A stretch of 64,000 nt of DNA from Clavibacter michiganensis (GTDB lineage: Bacteria; Actinomycetota; Actinomycetes; Actinomycetales; Microbacteriaceae): positions 434,001 to 498,000 of the forward strand of contig NZ_CP080437.1 of the NCBI RefSeq assembly GCF_021216655.1, written 5' to 3'. The notes below the pieces were generated by a model. That model was not told the origin of the DNA and did not search any database. It saw only the letters and a program-made list of their open reading frames with translations. Each line of letters begins with the position of its first letter. The stretch's first letter is position 1. Below, piece by piece: positions 54,503-64,000 of the stretch. The translations under genes and the position numbers were made by a program.

Positions 54503-55315
54503 TCAGCGCGCGACGACCGCCAGCACGGCGTCGTGGAGGCGCCCGTTCGTGGCGAGCGCGGATCCGTGCCACGGCCCCGCCTCGCCGTCGATCGACGTGA
54601 AGCGTCCGCCCGCCTCCTCGATGACGGGGATGAGCGCGGCCATGTCGTACGGCTTCAGGTCGTGCTCGCCCGCGATGTCGATGAGGCCCTCGGCGAGCAG
54701 CATGTACGCCCACATGTCGCCGAAGTCGCGGGAGCGCTTCACGCGGGCGGAGAGGTCGAGCAGCTCGTCGAGCCGGTCGGCGTCGCGCCACCGCTGGACG
54801 CCGGCGACGCTCATCGAGGCGTCCTCGAGCCGGTCGACGTCCGAGACCCGGATCCGGCGCTCCTCCGACGTCGTCGCCTGTCCGAGGGTGTCGTCGACGT
54901 AGGCGCCGAGGCCCGTCGCGCCCCACCAGCGGCGGCCCAGCGCGGGCGCGCTGACGACGCCCACCACGGGCACGCCGTCCACGGCGAGCGCGATGAGGGT
55001 GCCCCACACGGGCACGCCGCGCGCGTAGTTCGAGGTGCCGTCGATGGGATCCACGATCCACTGCCGGGACGAAGACCCGGACGTGCCGTACTCCTCGCCG
55101 AGCACGCTGTCGTGCGGGCGGCTCTCGGCGATGCCGGCGCGGATCGCCCGCTCGACCGACGTGTCGGCGTCGGTGACCCAGCTGGAGTCGGCCTTCGTCT
55201 CGATGGCGAGGTCGGCCGAGCGGAAGCGATCGAGCGAGATCGCGTCGGCCATGTCGGCCAGCTCCCGGGCGAGCCGCAGGTCGGACGACAGGGAGTGCAG
55301 GGGTTCGGAGGCCAC
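54503..55315 (-). CDS. inositol monophosphatase family protein (HisN-like)
   Basis: A 270-residue Mg2+-dependent phosphatase. Motif GEEYGTSG with its catalytic Glu, IVDPIDGTSNYARGVPVWGTLIAL and the C-terminal PYDMAALIPVIEEAGGRFTSIDG are diagnostic. In Actinobacteria this subgroup often serves as histidinol-phosphatase (HisN); an inositol-1-phosphatase role is also possible. GTG at 55315 is preceded by TAGGCT at seven bases without a ribosome binding site. Convergent with the MFS gene; rsgA ends 11 bases upstream. Confidence 0.88.
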   Translation of the reverse strand: MASEPLHSLSSDLRLARELADMADAISLDRFRSADLAIETKADSSWVTDADTSVERAIRAGIAESRPHDSVLGEEYGTSGSSSRQWIVDPIDGTSNYARGVPVWGTLIALAVDGVPVVGVVSAPALGRRWWGATGLGAYVDDTLGQATTSEERRIRVSDVDRLEDASMSVAGVQRWRDADRLDELLDLSARVKRSRDFGDMWAYMLLAEGLIDIAGEHDLKPYDMAALIPVIEEAGGRFTSIDGEAGPWHGSALATNGRLHDAVLAVVAR

Positions 55316-55322
55316 GGGGTCG

Positions 55323-55328
55323 AGCCTA
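55323..55328 (-). promoter_or_regulatory. -10 box TAGGCT, leaderless start
   Basis: TAGGCT on the minus strand seven bases before the GTG at 55315; it overlaps the last codons of rsgA. Confidence 0.5.
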
Positions 55329-56402
55329 GCGATCGGCCTGGTCGCCCTTCGACGCGTCGGACCGGTTGGCGACGAGGTGCTGGAGCGAGTGCAGGCGCTC
55401 GCGACCGGCGTCCCCGAGCTCGCCCGCCTCGACCCGGTCGACGATCTCCCAGTCGTGCGCCTCCGTGAGCGGGATGCCGCCCGGCGGCTCCCCCTCGGGC
55501 AGGTGCGCGTAGCTGGCGAAGGAGCGCAGGATGTTCGCCGGATCCACGTGCCCGAGCCCGAACGAGCGGACGCCCGGGGTGTCGATGATCCAGCCGTGGC
55601 CGCCGTCGCCCGTCTCGACGCGCATCGACACGGTCGAGCTCGACGTGTGGCGTCCGCGCCCGGTGACCTGGTTGACGACGCCCGTCGCGCGCTTCGCGTC
55701 CGGCACCAGGGCGTTGACCAGCGTCGACTTGCCGACGCCCGAGTGGCCGACGGCGACGGTCGTGCGGTCGACCAGCAGCGCGCGCAGCTCGTCGAGCGGC
55801 ACGTCGTCCGAGCGGCTCAGCACGATGGGCACGTCGAGCACGCGGAAGTGGGCGGCGAACGGGGCGGGGTCGGCGACGTCCGACTTGGTGATGCAGAGGA
55901 TCGGCTGGATCCCCGCGTCGAACGCGGCCACGAGGTAGCGGTCGACGAGGCGCGCGCGCGGCTCGGGCTCGGCGGCCGCGACGACGATGAGCATCTGGTC
56001 GGCGTTCGCGACGATCACGCGCTCGACGGCGTCGGAGTCGTCGGCGCTCCGGCGCAGGAGGGTCCGGCGCGGGGCGATGCGGACGATGCGGGAGAGGCTG
56101 CCCTCGTCGCCCGACGTGTCGCCCACGATGTCGACGCGATCGTTCGTGACCACGGCCTTCTTGCCGAGCTCCCGGGCGCGCGTGGCGATCAGCGTGTGCT
56201 CGTCAGGGGTGTCCTCGCCCACGAGGACGCCGAAGCGGCCGCGGTCGACCGTGAGCACGCGGCCCTCGACGGAGTCCGTGTGGCCGGGCCGCTGCTTGCT
56301 GCGCGGCTTGTTCCCCTTGGGGTTCGGCCGGACGCGCACCGAGGACTCGTCGTAGGCGTCCCAGACGCCGTCGTCCTGCTCGGGATCCGCGAGCCAGCTC
56401 AC
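55326..56402 (-). CDS. rsgA: ribosome assembly GTPase RsgA, zinc-site cysteines missing
   Basis: A 358-residue circularly permuted GTPase that checks 30S subunit maturation. An OB-like domain precedes the G motifs in permuted order: G4 ITKSD, then G1 GHSGVGKST, then G3 DTPG ([16 protein letters not shown]). The C-terminal domain normally carries a Cys/His zinc site; here the corresponding stretch reads [18 protein letters not shown], with a His but no Cys at all. The domain may fold without zinc. GTG at 56402 overlaps the aroA stop by four bases. Confidence 0.93.
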   Translation of the reverse strand: MSWLADPEQDDGVWDAYDESSVRVRPNPKGNKPRSKQRPGHTDSVEGRVLTVDRGRFGVLVGEDTPDEHTLIATRARELGKKAVVTNDRVDIVGDTSGDEGSLSRIVRIAPRRTLLRRSADDSDAVERVIVANADQMLIVVAAAEPEPRARLVDRYLVAAFDAGIQPILCITKSDVADPAPFAAHFRVLDVPIVLSRSDDVPLDELRALLVDRTTVAVGHSGVGKSTLVNALVPDAKRATGVVNQVTGRGRHTSSSTVSMRVETGDGGHGWIIDTPGVRSFGLGHVDPANILRSFASYAHLPEGEPPGGIPLTEAHDWEIVDRVEAGELGDAGRERLHSLQHLVANRSDASKGDQADR

Positions 56403-57862
56403 AGGAGGCCGCCGAGCCCGCCCGCGGCGCCCGGCCCGGTGATGCCGCCGAGGGCGAGGGGCTCGACGGCCGCGCGCGGCGCACGGCCGAGGAGCGGTCC
56501 GAGCCAGAGCTCCGGGAACTCGGGCAGGGTCTTCGCGGTCGTGCCGATGTCGTCGATCTCCACGCCCGGCACGGCCAGGCCGACGATCGCGCCGGCGGTC
56601 GCCATGCGGTGGTCCTCGTACGCGCGCCACGGGCCGCCGTGCAGCGGGGCGGGCTCGATCGCGAGGCCGTCATCGAGCTCGGTGACGGATCCGCCGAGCC
56701 CGGTGATCTCCGCCGCCAGCGCCGCGAGCCGGTCCGTCTCGTGTCCCCGCAGGTGCCCGATGCCCGTGATGCGGCTGGGTCCGTCGGCGAGGGCCGCGAG
56801 CGCGACCAGCGCGGGCGCCAGCTCGCCGCCCGTGCTGAGGTCGAGGTCGACGCCCGGGATGCGGCCGCCCGCCGCGAGCCCGGGGCCGCCGTCCACGACG
56901 AGCGCGTCGCCCTCGCGCGTGACGGTGGCGCCGAAGCGCGGCAGCAGGTGCGCGAGGTCCGCGCCGACCTGCGTCGTCTCCTCGGGCCAGCCGGGGATCG
57001 CGACCCGTCCGCCCGCGACGAGCGCGGCGGCGAAGAAGGGCGCGGCGTTGGAGAGGTCGGGCTCGATGCGCACCTCGCGGCCGGCGATGGGGGAGGAGGG
57101 CACGACCCAGAGGCCGGGCTCCGGGCTCTGGACCACGACGCCGCGCTCGGCGAGCGTGCGGATCGTCATCTCGATGTGCGGCATGCTCGGCAGCGTCGCT
57201 CCCGTGTGCCGGAGCCGGAGCCCCTGGGCGAACCGGGGCGCGGCGAGCAGCAGGCCGGAGACGAACTGGCTGGAGGCGGACGCGTCGATGGCGATCTCGC
57301 CGCCCGGCACCTCGCCCGTGCCGTAGAGGCTGAACGGCAGCGCGCGACGGCCGTCGTCGTTGACGTCGACCCCGAGCGCCCGGAGCGCCTCGATGGTGCC
57401 GGACATGGGACGCCGGCGGGCGCTCGGGTCGCCGTCGAACGAGACCGGGCCGAGGGCCAGCGCGGCGACGGGCGGGAGGAAGCGCATGACGGTGCCGGCG
57501 AGGCCGCACTCGATGGTGACGCCGCCCGCGAGCTCCGCCGGGGTGATCCGCAGGTCGGGCCCGAAGGCACCCCCGCCGTCGACCTCCTCGATGACCGTGC
57601 CGAGGGATCGCAGGGCCTCGATCATCAGCCGCGTGTCGCGGGAGCGGAGCGGAGCGCGCAGTGTCGACGGGGAGTCCGCGAGGGCGGACAGGACCAGCTC
57701 GCGGTTCGTCAGGCTCTTGGACCCCGGCAGCGGCACGGTCGCGTCCAGCGGGCCGTCCGCCACGGGGGCGGCCCACGGGCCGTCGTCCGTCGGCACGGGC
57801 GCGTGGGTCGGGTCGTCGTCGTACGGGCTGAAGGTGGGACCGGAATACCTGAAGATCTCCAT
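56399..57862 (-). CDS. aroA: 3-phosphoshikimate 1-carboxyvinyltransferase (EPSP synthase)
   Basis: A 487-residue enzyme of the shikimate pathway joining PEP to shikimate-3-phosphate. [18 protein letters not shown] (substrate Lys and Ser), [18 protein letters not shown], the [10 protein letters not shown] segment and the C-terminal [15 protein letters not shown] are class I AroA motifs. An N-terminal extension of about 35 residues precedes the enzyme. ATG at 57862 has TACTCT nine bases upstream. First gene of an aroA-rsgA unit, divergent from sigH. Confidence 0.96.
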   Translation of the reverse strand: MEIFRYSGPTFSPYDDDPTHAPVPTDDGPWAAPVADGPLDATVPLPGSKSLTNRELVLSALADSPSTLRAPLRSRDTRLMIEALRSLGTVIEEVDGGGAFGPDLRITPAELAGGVTIECGLAGTVMRFLPPVAALALGPVSFDGDPSARRRPMSGTIEALRALGVDVNDDGRRALPFSLYGTGEVPGGEIAIDASASSQFVSGLLLAAPRFAQGLRLRHTGATLPSMPHIEMTIRTLAERGVVVQSPEPGLWVVPSSPIAGREVRIEPDLSNAAPFFAAALVAGGRVAIPGWPEETTQVGADLAHLLPRFGATVTREGDALVVDGGPGLAAGGRIPGVDLDLSTGGELAPALVALAALADGPSRITGIGHLRGHETDRLAALAAEITGLGGSVTELDDGLAIEPAPLHGGPWRAYEDHRMATAGAIVGLAVPGVEIDDIGTTAKTLPEFPELWLGPLLGRAPRAAVEPLALGGITGPGAAGGLGGLL

Positions 57863-57871
57863 GGGTTCACC

Positions 57872-57877
57872 AGAGTA
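57872..57877 (-). promoter_or_regulatory. -10 box TACTCT for aroA
   Basis: TACTCT on the minus strand, nine bases before the ATG at 57862, implying a 5' UTR of two to three bases. Confidence 0.4.
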
Positions 57878-57918
57878 CCGGGCAGTCGTCCGGCAGGCCC
57901 GGATCCCGGGCCGGGAAG

Positions 57919-57932
57919 GATCACCCGTGATC
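57919..57932. promoter_or_regulatory. perfect palindrome between aroA and sigH
   Basis: GATCACCCGTGATC reads GATCAC-CC-GTGATC, a perfect 14-base inverted repeat in the middle of the 130-base divergent gap, about 50 bases upstream of the sigH -10 box. It could be a regulator site for either gene. Confidence 0.35.
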
Positions 57933-57978
57933 ACGAGGACAGCACCGGCGGCCCCGTCCGCCGAGCTCGTGCGCGCCG

Positions 57979-57984
57979 TAGAAT
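57979..57984 (+). promoter_or_regulatory. -10 box TAGAAT for sigH
   Basis: TAGAAT eight bases before the ATG at 57993. I did not find a convincing SigH/SigR-type promoter (GGAAT with GTT) here. Confidence 0.5.
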
Positions 57985-57992
57985 CTGCCCTG

Positions 57993-58751
57993 ATGGCCAC
58001 TTCAGGGAACACCAGTCACGACGCGCCGGCCGACACCACCGGGGGCGCCGCGCCCACCGCATCCGCCGCGCCCGCGGAGCTCGTGGAGGCCGTCGTGCAC
58101 TCCACCGAGGAGGCCGCCGACCAGCAGGAGGCGGAGCGGGCGGAGGTCGAGGAGCCCCGCAAGGCCCAGCCCGGCGACAACCGCGAGCTCTTCGAGGAGC
58201 AGGCGCTCCCGTTCATCGACCAGCTGTACGCCGCGGGCCTGCGCATGACGCGCAATCCCGCCGACGCGCAGGACCTGGTACAGGAGACGTTCGTGAAGGC
58301 CTACACGGCCTTCCACCAGTTCAAGCAGGGCACGAACCTCAAGGCCTGGCTGTACCGGATCCTCACGAACACCTTCATCAACAACTACCGCAAGAAGCAG
58401 CGAGACCCCTACAACGGCACCATCGACGAGCTCGAGGACTGGCAGCTGGGCGGCGCGACGAGCGCCACGGCGACCACCACGCGCTCCGCCGAGGCCGAGG
58501 CCATCGACCACCTCCCGGACAGCACCGTCAAGGACGCGCTGCAGTCCATCCCGGAGGACTTCCGCATGGCCGTCTACTTCGCGGACGTCGAGGGCTTCTC
58601 CTACCAGGAGATCGCCGACATCATGAAGACCCCCGTCGGCACCGTCATGAGCCGCCTGCACCGCGGCCGCCGGATGCTGCGGAGCCTGCTTTCCGACTAC
58701 GCGCGCGAGCGGGGCATCTCCACCGCGCACCTCACTGGAGCGACGAAATGA
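57993..58751 (+). CDS. sigH: ECF-type RNA polymerase sigma factor SigH/SigR
   Basis: A 252-residue sigma factor of the redox/heat-stress SigH (SigR) group. After an acidic Ala/Glu-rich arm of about 60 residues, region 2 ([49 protein letters not shown]) and region 4 ([47 protein letters not shown]) are complete. In relatives it drives thioredoxin and protein-quality genes and is held by RsrA. The start overlaps nothing; the stop overlaps the anti-sigma gene as ATGA, ensuring paired synthesis. Confidence 0.93.
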   Translation: MATSGNTSHDAPADTTGGAAPTASAAPAELVEAVVHSTEEAADQQEAERAEVEEPRKAQPGDNRELFEEQALPFIDQLYAAGLRMTRNPADAQDLVQETFVKAYTAFHQFKQGTNLKAWLYRILTNTFINNYRKKQRDPYNGTIDELEDWQLGGATSATATTTRSAEAEAIDHLPDSTVKDALQSIPEDFRMAVYFADVEGFSYQEIADIMKTPVGTVMSRLHRGRRMLRSLLSDYARERGISTAHLTGATK

Positions 58752-58990
58752 GCGACTGCGGCTGCGACAAGGCCAAGAAGGATCTCGAGGAGTACCTGCA
58801 CCACGAGCTCGACAAGGCGGATGCCGCCGACATCCGCGAGCACATGGCGAACTGCCCGGACTGCGCGCGCGAGCACCGCGTCGGCGTGGTCCTGCGGGAC
58901 ACCGTGCGCCGCGCGTGCAAGGAGGCGGCTCCCGAGGACCTGCGTACGCAGGTGATGGACAAGCTGCGCGCCATCCAGGCCACCCACTGA
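58748..58990 (+). CDS. rsrA: zinc-binding anti-sigma factor (RsrA/RshA type)
   Basis: An 80-residue ZAS-domain anti-sigma factor. His32-x3-Cys36-x2-Cys39 (HMANCPDC) is the zinc motif; Cys4 and Cys6 near the N-terminus can supply the fourth ligand or the partner for the redox disulfide. Oxidation releases zinc and frees the sigma factor in homologues. Start overlaps the sigH stop by four bases. Confidence 0.93.
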   Translation: MSDCGCDKAKKDLEEYLHHELDKADAADIREHMANCPDCAREHRVGVVLRDTVRRACKEAAPEDLRTQVMDKLRAIQATH

Positions 58991-59013
58991 CCCGGCGGCT
59001 CGCGCGCGGCCGG

Positions 59014-59019
59014 TAATCT
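59014..59019 (+). promoter_or_regulatory. -10 box TAATCT, leaderless start
   Basis: TAATCT six bases before the GTG at 59026 of the acetyltransferase gene. Confidence 0.55.
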
Positions 59020-59025
59020 CGGCAT

Positions 59026-59466
59026 GTGACCAACGCGATCCAGTCCCTCGGGACGCCCTCCCCGGAAGACCTCACCGTCATCGTCGAGCTGCTCCGGCTG
59101 CTCGACTACGAGGTGGACGAGGACCGCGTCGCCGCGCGGCTCTCGCGCATGACCGCCGCGGCCGGCCACGAGACGTGGGTCGTGCGCGACGACGCAGGGG
59201 CCATCGCGGGTCTCGCGGGCGGCCACCTCATGTGGGGCCTCGCCGACGACGAGCCCATCGCGCAGCTGATCATCCTGGTCGTTCGCGAGGGACGCCAGGC
59301 GGGCGGAATCGGCTCCGACCTCATCCGCCACTACGAGGCGTGGGCGCGCGAGCACGGCGCGACGCGGTTCCTCGCGACCTCCGCGGCGGCCCGCGACAAC
59401 GTCACGCGCTTCTACGCCCGACGCGGATACCACGCGTCCGGCATCCGCTACTCGAAGCTCGGCTGA
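59026..59466 (+). CDS. GNAT-family N-acetyltransferase
   Basis: A 146-residue acetyl-CoA-dependent acetyltransferase. The core runs from AARLSRMTAAAGHETWVV through AQLIILVVREGRQAGGIGSDLIRHYEAWA, where RQAGGIG is the CoA pyrophosphate loop, to NVTRFYARRGYHASG at the end. The acetyl acceptor is not predictable. GTG start with a -10 box six bases upstream; the gene follows rsrA by 35 bases but probably has its own transcript. Convergent with kgd. Confidence 0.88.
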   Translation: MTNAIQSLGTPSPEDLTVIVELLRLLDYEVDEDRVAARLSRMTAAAGHETWVVRDDAGAIAGLAGGHLMWGLADDEPIAQLIILVVREGRQAGGIGSDLIRHYEAWAREHGATRFLATSAAARDNVTRFYARRGYHASGIRYSKLG

Positions 59467-59503
59467 CCGGCCGTCGGCGCTCCCGGCGCCGCACCGCCTG
59501 CAC

Positions 59504-59543
59504 GACGAGAGGCCCGATCCCCTGGGGGATCGGGCCTCTCGTC
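59504..59543. terminator. 19-bp perfect hairpin between GNAT and kgd genes
   Basis: 59504-59522 and 59525-59543 are perfectly complementary, leaving a tight loop. It sits in the 101-base convergent gap and is followed by only a pair of T on the plus strand. It likely works in both directions. Confidence 0.8.
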
Positions 59544-59567
59544 TTGCCGGGCGCGAGCCCGGGCGGA

Positions 59568-62500
59568 TCACTCCGCGGTGGCCCGCGCGATCAGGTCCGT
59601 CTGCTCCGTGGCGTGCCGCTTGCTCGAGCCTGCGGCGGGCGACGCGGCGGCCGGGCGGGAGACGACGCGCACCTGCCGGTCGGGGATGACCCGGCCGAGC
59701 TCCACGTGGACGAACGGCCAGGCGCCCTGGTTCTCGGGCTCGTCCTGCACCCAGACGACCTCGGCGTCCGGGTACGACTCGACGACCCGGCGCACCTGCT
59801 CCTCGGGGAACGGGTAGAACTGCTCGAGGCGCACGAGGGCGATCGAGGTGTCCTGGCGCTTCTCCAGCTCGCCCAGCAGGTCGTAGTGCACCTTGCCCGA
59901 GTGAAGGAGCACGCGGCGGACCGCACCGCGGTCCTGGATCCGGACGTCGTCGATCACCGGCTCGAAGCGGCCCGATGTGAATGCCTCGACGTCGCTCGTC
60001 GCGCCGCGGAGCCGCAGCATGGCCTTCGGGGTGAAGACCACGAGCGGGCGGCGGGGCCGCGAGTACGCCTGGCGGCGCAGCAGGTGGAAGTACGACGCGG
60101 GCGTCGAGGGACGCGCGACGGTCATGTTCTGCTCGGCGCACAGCTGCAGGAAGCGCTCGATGCGCGCGGACGAGTGGTCGGGGCCCTGGCCCTCGTAGCC
60201 GTGCGGAAGCAGCAGCACGACGCTCGAGCGCTGGCCCCACTTCTGCTCGGCGGAGGAGATGAACTCGTCGATGATGGTCTGCGCGCCGTTGGCGAAGTCG
60301 CCGAACTGCGCCTCCCACAGCACGAGGGCGTCGGGCCGCTCGACCGAGTAGCCGTACTCGAAGCCCATGGCCGCGTACTCGCTGAGCAGCGTGTCGTAGA
60401 TCCAGAAACGCGCCTGGCGGTCGCTGAGGTTCGCGAGAGGCAGCCACTCCTGGCCGTTGTCCCGGTCGTGCAGCACCGCATGGCGCTGGACGAACGTGCC
60501 GCGGCGCGAGTCCTGGCCGGCGAGGCGGACGGGCGTGTTCTCCAGCAGCAGGGAGCCGATGGCGAGGAGCTCGCCGAACGCCCAGTCGATGGATCCGCTG
60601 CGGCTCATCTCGAGCCGCTTGCGCATCAGCGCCTGCAGCTTCGGGTGGACGGAGAAGCCCTGCGGCGGGTTGTCGTGGGCGTCGCCGATCGTCTGGATCA
60701 CCGACTCCGAGACGCCCGTGGTCTCGGGCTCCCCGTGGCCGTCGTCCTGCTGCGAGTCGGGGCGCTCCAGGTCCGCGACGGCGCCGGCGTCCTGGGTCTG
60801 GATCGGGATGGACGAGGTCTGCGCCGCGTGCGTCTCCGCGAAGGCGCGCTCCAGGCGGTCCTGGAAGTCCTTCTGCGCCGCGTCGTACTCCTCCTGCGTG
60901 ATGTCGCCGCGACCGACGAGCGCCTCCGTGTACAGCTTGCGTACCGAGCGCTTCGCCTCGATGAGGTTGTACATGAGCGGCTGGGTCATCGACGGGTCGT
61001 CGCCCTCGTTGTGACCGCGGCGGCGGTAGCAGACGAGGTCGATGACGACGTCCTTCTTGAACTCCTGGCGGAACTCGAAGGCGAGGTGCGCGACGCGCGC
61101 GACGGCCTCGGGGTCGTCGCCGTTCACGTGGAAGATCGGCGCCTGGATGCTCTTGGCCACGTCGGTCGAGTACACCGACGAGCGGGACTCCGACGGCGGC
61201 GTCGTGAAGCCGACCTGGTTGTTGATGACGATGTGGACCGTGCCGCCCGTGCGGTACGCGCGCAGCTGCGAGAGCTGGAGGGTCTCGAAGACCACGCCCT
61301 GGCCGGCCATCGACGCGTCGCCGTGCACGAGGATCGGCAGGACGGAGAACGAGCCGATGGGCTTCCGGTCCTGCTTGGCGCGGACGATGCCCTCGAGCAC
61401 GCCGTTGACGGCCTCGAGGTGCGACGGGTTCGCCGCGAGGTACACCGGCATCTCCTCGCCGTGGACTCCCCGGAAGGTGCCCTCGGTGCCGAGGTGGTAC
61501 TTCACGTCGCCGGAACCCTGGACGGTGCGCGGGTCCTGCGTGCCCTCGAACTCGCGGAAGATCTGGCCGTAGCTCTTGCCCGCGATGTTGGTGAGGACGT
61601 TCAGACGACCGCGGTGTGCCATGCCGATCGCGACCTCGTCGAGCCCGTGGTCGGCCGCGCCCTGGAGGAGCGTGTCGAGGAGCGAGATCGTGGACTCGCC
61701 GCCCTCGAGGCTGAAGCGCTTCTGCCCGACGTACTTCGTCTGGAGGAACGTCTCGAACGCCTCGGACTCGTTGAGCTTGGACAGGATCCGCATCTGCTCG
61801 TCGTGCGTGGGCTTCGCGTAGGGCTGCTCGACCTTGCCCTGGATCCAGCGGCGCTCGTCGGGCTGCTGGATGTGCATGTACTCGATGCCGATGGTGCGGC
61901 AGTAGGAGTCGCGCAGGATGCCGAGGACGTCGCGGAGGAGCGCCTGGCGCCGGCCGCCGAATCCGTCGGTCACGAACTCGCGGTCGAGGTCCCAGAAGGT
62001 GAGCCCGTGGTTCGTGATCTCGAGGTCCGGGTGCGTGCGCTGCTGGTACTCGAGCGGGTCGATGTCCGCCATGAGGTGCCCGCGGACGCGGTAGGCGTTG
62101 ATGAGCTCCTGCACGCGGCTGGTCTTGGAGACGCGCTCGGACAGGTCGACGTTGATGTCGGTGGCCCACTGGATCGGGTCGTACGGGATGCGGAGCGCCG
62201 CGAAGATGTCCTCGTAGAAGCCGTGCTGGCCGATGAGGCGCTCGTGCACGATCTTGAGGAACTCGCCGGAGCCCGCGCCCTGGATCACGCGGTGGTCGTA
62301 CGTGCTCGTCAGGGTGATGGTCTTGCCGATGCCCAGCTCGACGAGCGTCTTGGGGGAGGAGCCCTGGAACTCGGCCGGGTACTCGAGGGCGCCGGCGCCG
62401 ATGATGGCGCCCTGGCCCTTCATCAGGCGCGGCACGGAGTGGACCGTGCCGATGCCGCCCGGGTTGGTGAGCGAGATGGTGGTGCCGGCGAAGTCGCCCG

Positions 62501-63386
62501 CGGCCAGCTTGTTGCTCCGGGCCTTCTTCACCAGGTCCTCATAGGCCGAGAGGAACTCGCCGAAGGTCATGGCCTCGGCGCCCTTGATGCTCGGGACGAG
62601 GAGCGCCCGGGTGCCGTCGGGCTTCGGCATGTCGATCGCGATGCCGAGGTTGATGTGCGCGGGGGAGACGACGCTGGGCTTGCCGTCGACCTCGTCGTAG
62701 TGCACGTTCTGGCTCGGGAACTCCTTGAGCGCCTGGATGAGCGCCCAGCCGATGAGGTGGGTGAAGGAGACCTTGCCGCCGCGGGCGCGCTTGAGGTGGT
62801 TGTTGATGACGATGCGGTTGTCGATCATCAGCTTCGCCGGGATGGTGCGGACGCTCGTCGCGGTCGGGATGGTGAGCGACGCGTCCATGTTGGTCGCCAG
62901 GCTCTTCGCCATGCCGCGGAGCGGGGAGACCTCGTCTTCACCGGGCGGCGTGGGCTCGGCGCCCTTCTTGGCGGGCGCCTTCGCGGGCGCCTGCGCCGGG
63001 ATCGGCTGCTGCTTGGGGGCGATGCTCGTGGTGCGCGCGGCGGGCTGGGACCCGGTCGCGGGCTGCTGCGCCTGCGCGTCGGGCTGGCCGGCGGACGCGG
63101 GGGCCGGCGTCGGCGCCGGGCTGCCCGTGTTGGTCGACGCGGGGGCTGATGTGCCCGACGGGTCGGGGATCTGCGCCTCGGCGGTCTGCTCGCCGGTGGC
63201 CGGCGTCGCCTCGCGGCCCTCGATCACGGTGGTGTGGTAGTTCTCCAGGATCGGCCACCAGCTCCGGTCGACGGAGTCCTTGTCGACCACGAACCTCTCG
63301 TACATCTCGTCGACGAGCCATTCGTTGGCTCCGAAGTCGCCCGTGGAACCGTCATCGGTCCCCGTACCAGTCACCTGGCTCGACAC
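59568..63386 (-). CDS. kgd: multifunctional 2-oxoglutarate decarboxylase/dehydrogenase (Kgd/OdhA type)
   Basis: A 1272-residue fusion of an E2-type succinyltransferase domain and a TPP-dependent E1o, the form that runs the 2-oxoglutarate step of the TCA cycle in Actinobacteria. N-terminal [15 protein letters not shown] is the conserved E1 entry segment; a Pro/Ala/Gln-rich linker (about residues 60-130) leads to the acyltransferase domain with catalytic His in [15 protein letters not shown]. The E1 domain shows [36 protein letters not shown] and [14 protein letters not shown] used GTG at 63386; an in-frame GTG at 63455, eight bases after a TAGGCT box, would add 23 residues and be leaderless. 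Confidence 0.93.
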   Translation of the reverse strand: MSSQVTGTGTDDGSTGDFGANEWLVDEMYERFVVDKDSVDRSWWPILENYHTTVIEGREATPATGEQTAEAQIPDPSGTSAPASTNTGSPAPTPAPASAGQPDAQAQQPATGSQPAARTTSIAPKQQPIPAQAPAKAPAKKGAEPTPPGEDEVSPLRGMAKSLATNMDASLTIPTATSVRTIPAKLMIDNRIVINNHLKRARGGKVSFTHLIGWALIQALKEFPSQNVHYDEVDGKPSVVSPAHINLGIAIDMPKPDGTRALLVPSIKGAEAMTFGEFLSAYEDLVKKARSNKLAAGDFAGTTISLTNPGGIGTVHSVPRLMKGQGAIIGAGALEYPAEFQGSSPKTLVELGIGKTITLTSTYDHRVIQGAGSGEFLKIVHERLIGQHGFYEDIFAALRIPYDPIQWATDINVDLSERVSKTSRVQELINAYRVRGHLMADIDPLEYQQRTHPDLEITNHGLTFWDLDREFVTDGFGGRRQALLRDVLGILRDSYCRTIGIEYMHIQQPDERRWIQGKVEQPYAKPTHDEQMRILSKLNESEAFETFLQTKYVGQKRFSLEGGESTISLLDTLLQGAADHGLDEVAIGMAHRGRLNVLTNIAGKSYGQIFREFEGTQDPRTVQGSGDVKYHLGTEGTFRGVHGEEMPVYLAANPSHLEAVNGVLEGIVRAKQDRKPIGSFSVLPILVHGDASMAGQGVVFETLQLSQLRAYRTGGTVHIVINNQVGFTTPPSESRSSVYSTDVAKSIQAPIFHVNGDDPEAVARVAHLAFEFRQEFKKDVVIDLVCYRRRGHNEGDDPSMTQPLMYNLIEAKRSVRKLYTEALVGRGDITQEEYDAAQKDFQDRLERAFAETHAAQTSSIPIQTQDAGAVADLERPDSQQDDGHGEPETTGVSESVIQTIGDAHDNPPQGFSVHPKLQALMRKRLEMSRSGSIDWAFGELLAIGSLLLENTPVRLAGQDSRRGTFVQRHAVLHDRDNGQEWLPLANLSDRQARFWIYDTLLSEYAAMGFEYGYSVERPDALVLWEAQFGDFANGAQTIIDEFISSAEQKWGQRSSVVLLLPHGYEGQGPDHSSARIERFLQLCAEQNMTVARPSTPASYFHLLRRQAYSRPRRPLVVFTPKAMLRLRGATSDVEAFTSGRFEPVIDDVRIQDRGAVRRVLLHSGKVHYDLLGELEKRQDTSIALVRLEQFYPFPEEQVRRVVESYPDAEVVWVQDEPENQGAWPFVHVELGRVIPDRQVRVVSRPAAASPAAGSSKRHATEQTDLIARATAE

Positions 63387-63463
63387 AGTTGATCGCCCGC
63401 TCTCTTGCTGTTGGTCGTCTGCCTCGCGCGGCCCGTTCGCGTGCCGCGCGTCCACGATCACCC

Positions 63464-63469
63464 AGCCTA
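63464..63469 (-). promoter_or_regulatory. -10 box TAGGCT for kgd
   Basis: TAGGCT on the minus strand, eight bases before the in-frame GTG at 63455 and 77 bases before the GTG at 63386. The transcript is therefore either leaderless or has a leader of about 70 bases. Confidence 0.5.
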
Positions 63470-63554
63470 AACCTTCCCCCGGTCGGGCCGCCGGGAGCGG
63501 CGCGTCGGAAGCCGCGCACGGTCGACGGCCTGGTGCGGGCCCGGACGGCGGGGC

Positions 63555-63560
63555 TACCGT
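63555..63560 (+). promoter_or_regulatory. -10 box TACCGT, leaderless start
   Basis: TACCGT six bases before the ATG at 63567; the intervening CGGGGG is too close to the start codon for a normal ribosome binding site. Confidence 0.45.
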
Positions 63561-63566
63561 CGGGGG

Positions 63567-64000
63567 ATGAGGTTCACCGGAGAGGCTCCCGCCCACGACC
63601 TGACGTACTCGGACGTGTTCCTGAGCCCGGGCAGGTCCGACGTCGCGAGCCGGATGGACGTCGACCTCGCCCCGGGCGACGGCACGCCGTGCACCATCCC
63701 GATCGTCGCGAGCAACATGGGCTCGGTCACCGGGCCGCGCCTCGCCGCCGTGCTCGCCCGGCGCGGGGGCATCGGGGTCCTGCCGCAGGACCTCCGGCCC
63801 CAGGAGCTGGACGCCGCGATCCACCGGGTCAAGGACCAGCCGGTCGCCTACGACTCGCCGCTCGAGCTGCCGCCGGACGCGACCGCCGGCCAGGCGCGCG
63901 AGCTGCTGCCGCCCATCGCCGGGCACGGCATCGTGCTGCGCGACGCGGACGGGGAGATGATCGGCTGCCTCGAGGGGACGCAGCTCGCCGGCGTCCCCGA
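63567..64000 (+). CDS. guaB1: IMP dehydrogenase family protein, GuaB1 type (partial)
   Basis: The first 144 codons of a gene that continues past the right edge. [22 protein letters not shown] followed by [34 protein letters not shown] matches the IMP dehydrogenase/GMP reductase barrel entry, and the following stretch from about residue 100 would be the start of the CBS region. In Actinobacteria the GuaB1 branch has been linked to GMP reductase activity (family knowledge). The catalytic Cys loop lies beyond the window. Divergent from kgd. Confidence 0.85.
   Translation, partial: MRFTGEAPAHDLTYSDVFLSPGRSDVASRMDVDLAPGDGTPCTIPIVASNMGSVTGPRLAAVLARRGGIGVLPQDLRPQELDAAIHRVKDQPVAYDSPLELPPDATAGQARELLPPIAGHGIVLRDADGEMIGCLEGTQLAGVP

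Noticed and set aside
58732..63149. Very long open frames opposite and beside kgd, sigH and aroA (over 1000 codons)
   Set aside because: They are shadows created by high GC and few stop codons; their translations are Arg/Ala/Gly-rich or Arg/Val/Leu-rich without domains, while the opposite strand carries complete known enzymes.

Overview
The window is a gene-dense, very high-GC (roughly 72-74 % by eye) bacterial chromosome segment. I read it as an actinobacterium of the Microbacteriaceae, probably Clavibacter or a close relative. This rests on the gene set: a fused 2-oxoglutarate decarboxylase/dehydrogenase (Kgd/OdhA type), a SigH/RsrA pair, DUF3039 and DUF2017 proteins, a release factor 2 gene without the usual frameshift, a high-GC Tad pilus locus, and many genes that start at or within a few bases of a TANNNT -10 box without a Shine-Dalgarno sequence. 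No rRNA, insertion sequence, prophage or CRISPR array was found. The genus is inferred, not proven.

Layout. 1-2964: a sugar ABC transporter (permease start, lipoprotein binding protein) and a ROK regulator. 3136-4574: a coupled haem-oxygenase-like protein and CDGSH iron-sulfur protein. 4591-8174: zinc metallopeptidase, AlkD-like protein (apparent C-terminal frameshift), NAD-dependent epimerase, DUF2017 protein and ClpS. 8263-12069: an ABC-2 exporter with its own NarL-type two-component system, read as one minus-strand operon. 12199-16801: aminotransferase, a secreted lipoprotein/PKD pair and an HtrA-type protease. 16952-25171: surface-glycopolymer genes (two GT2 enzymes, CDP-alcohol phosphotransferase, CDP-glycerol glycerophosphotransferase homologue, TagGH-type exporter, nucleotidyltransferase with a leader ORF), interrupted by an EcsC-like protein, an XRE regulator and a small unknown.

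25360-28775: an ABC exporter whose ATPase has a disordered N-terminal arm of about 370 residues. 28829-36337: DUF3039, PncB, an iron-sulfur photolyase, MurI-Rph-RdgB, a CDF metal transporter, a DedA protein and tRNA-Leu(UAG). 36379-37803: xylulokinase. 37875-42505: a compact Tad/Flp locus (TadA, TadB, TadC, small pilin-like protein, two TadE-like pseudopilins, a TadG-like protein). 42513-43820: MFS transporter.

43896-48704: the prfB-ftsE-ftsX-smpB-ssrA block, linking translation termination, division-site peptidoglycan control and trans-translation; this FtsE has a tail of about 320 residues. 48805-52729: an iron/AEP/thiamine-type ABC importer. 52969-54471: DHA2 drug-efflux protein. 54503-57862: inositol-phosphatase-family protein, RsgA lacking zinc-site cysteines, and AroA. 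57993-58990: SigH and its ZAS-type anti-sigma factor. 59026-59466: GNAT acetyltransferase. 59568-63386: Kgd/OdhA. 63567-end: start of a GuaB1-type IMP-dehydrogenase-family gene that runs off the window. There is no gene-free stretch over 300 bases; the longest, 25068-25359, holds the leader ORF and a promoter.
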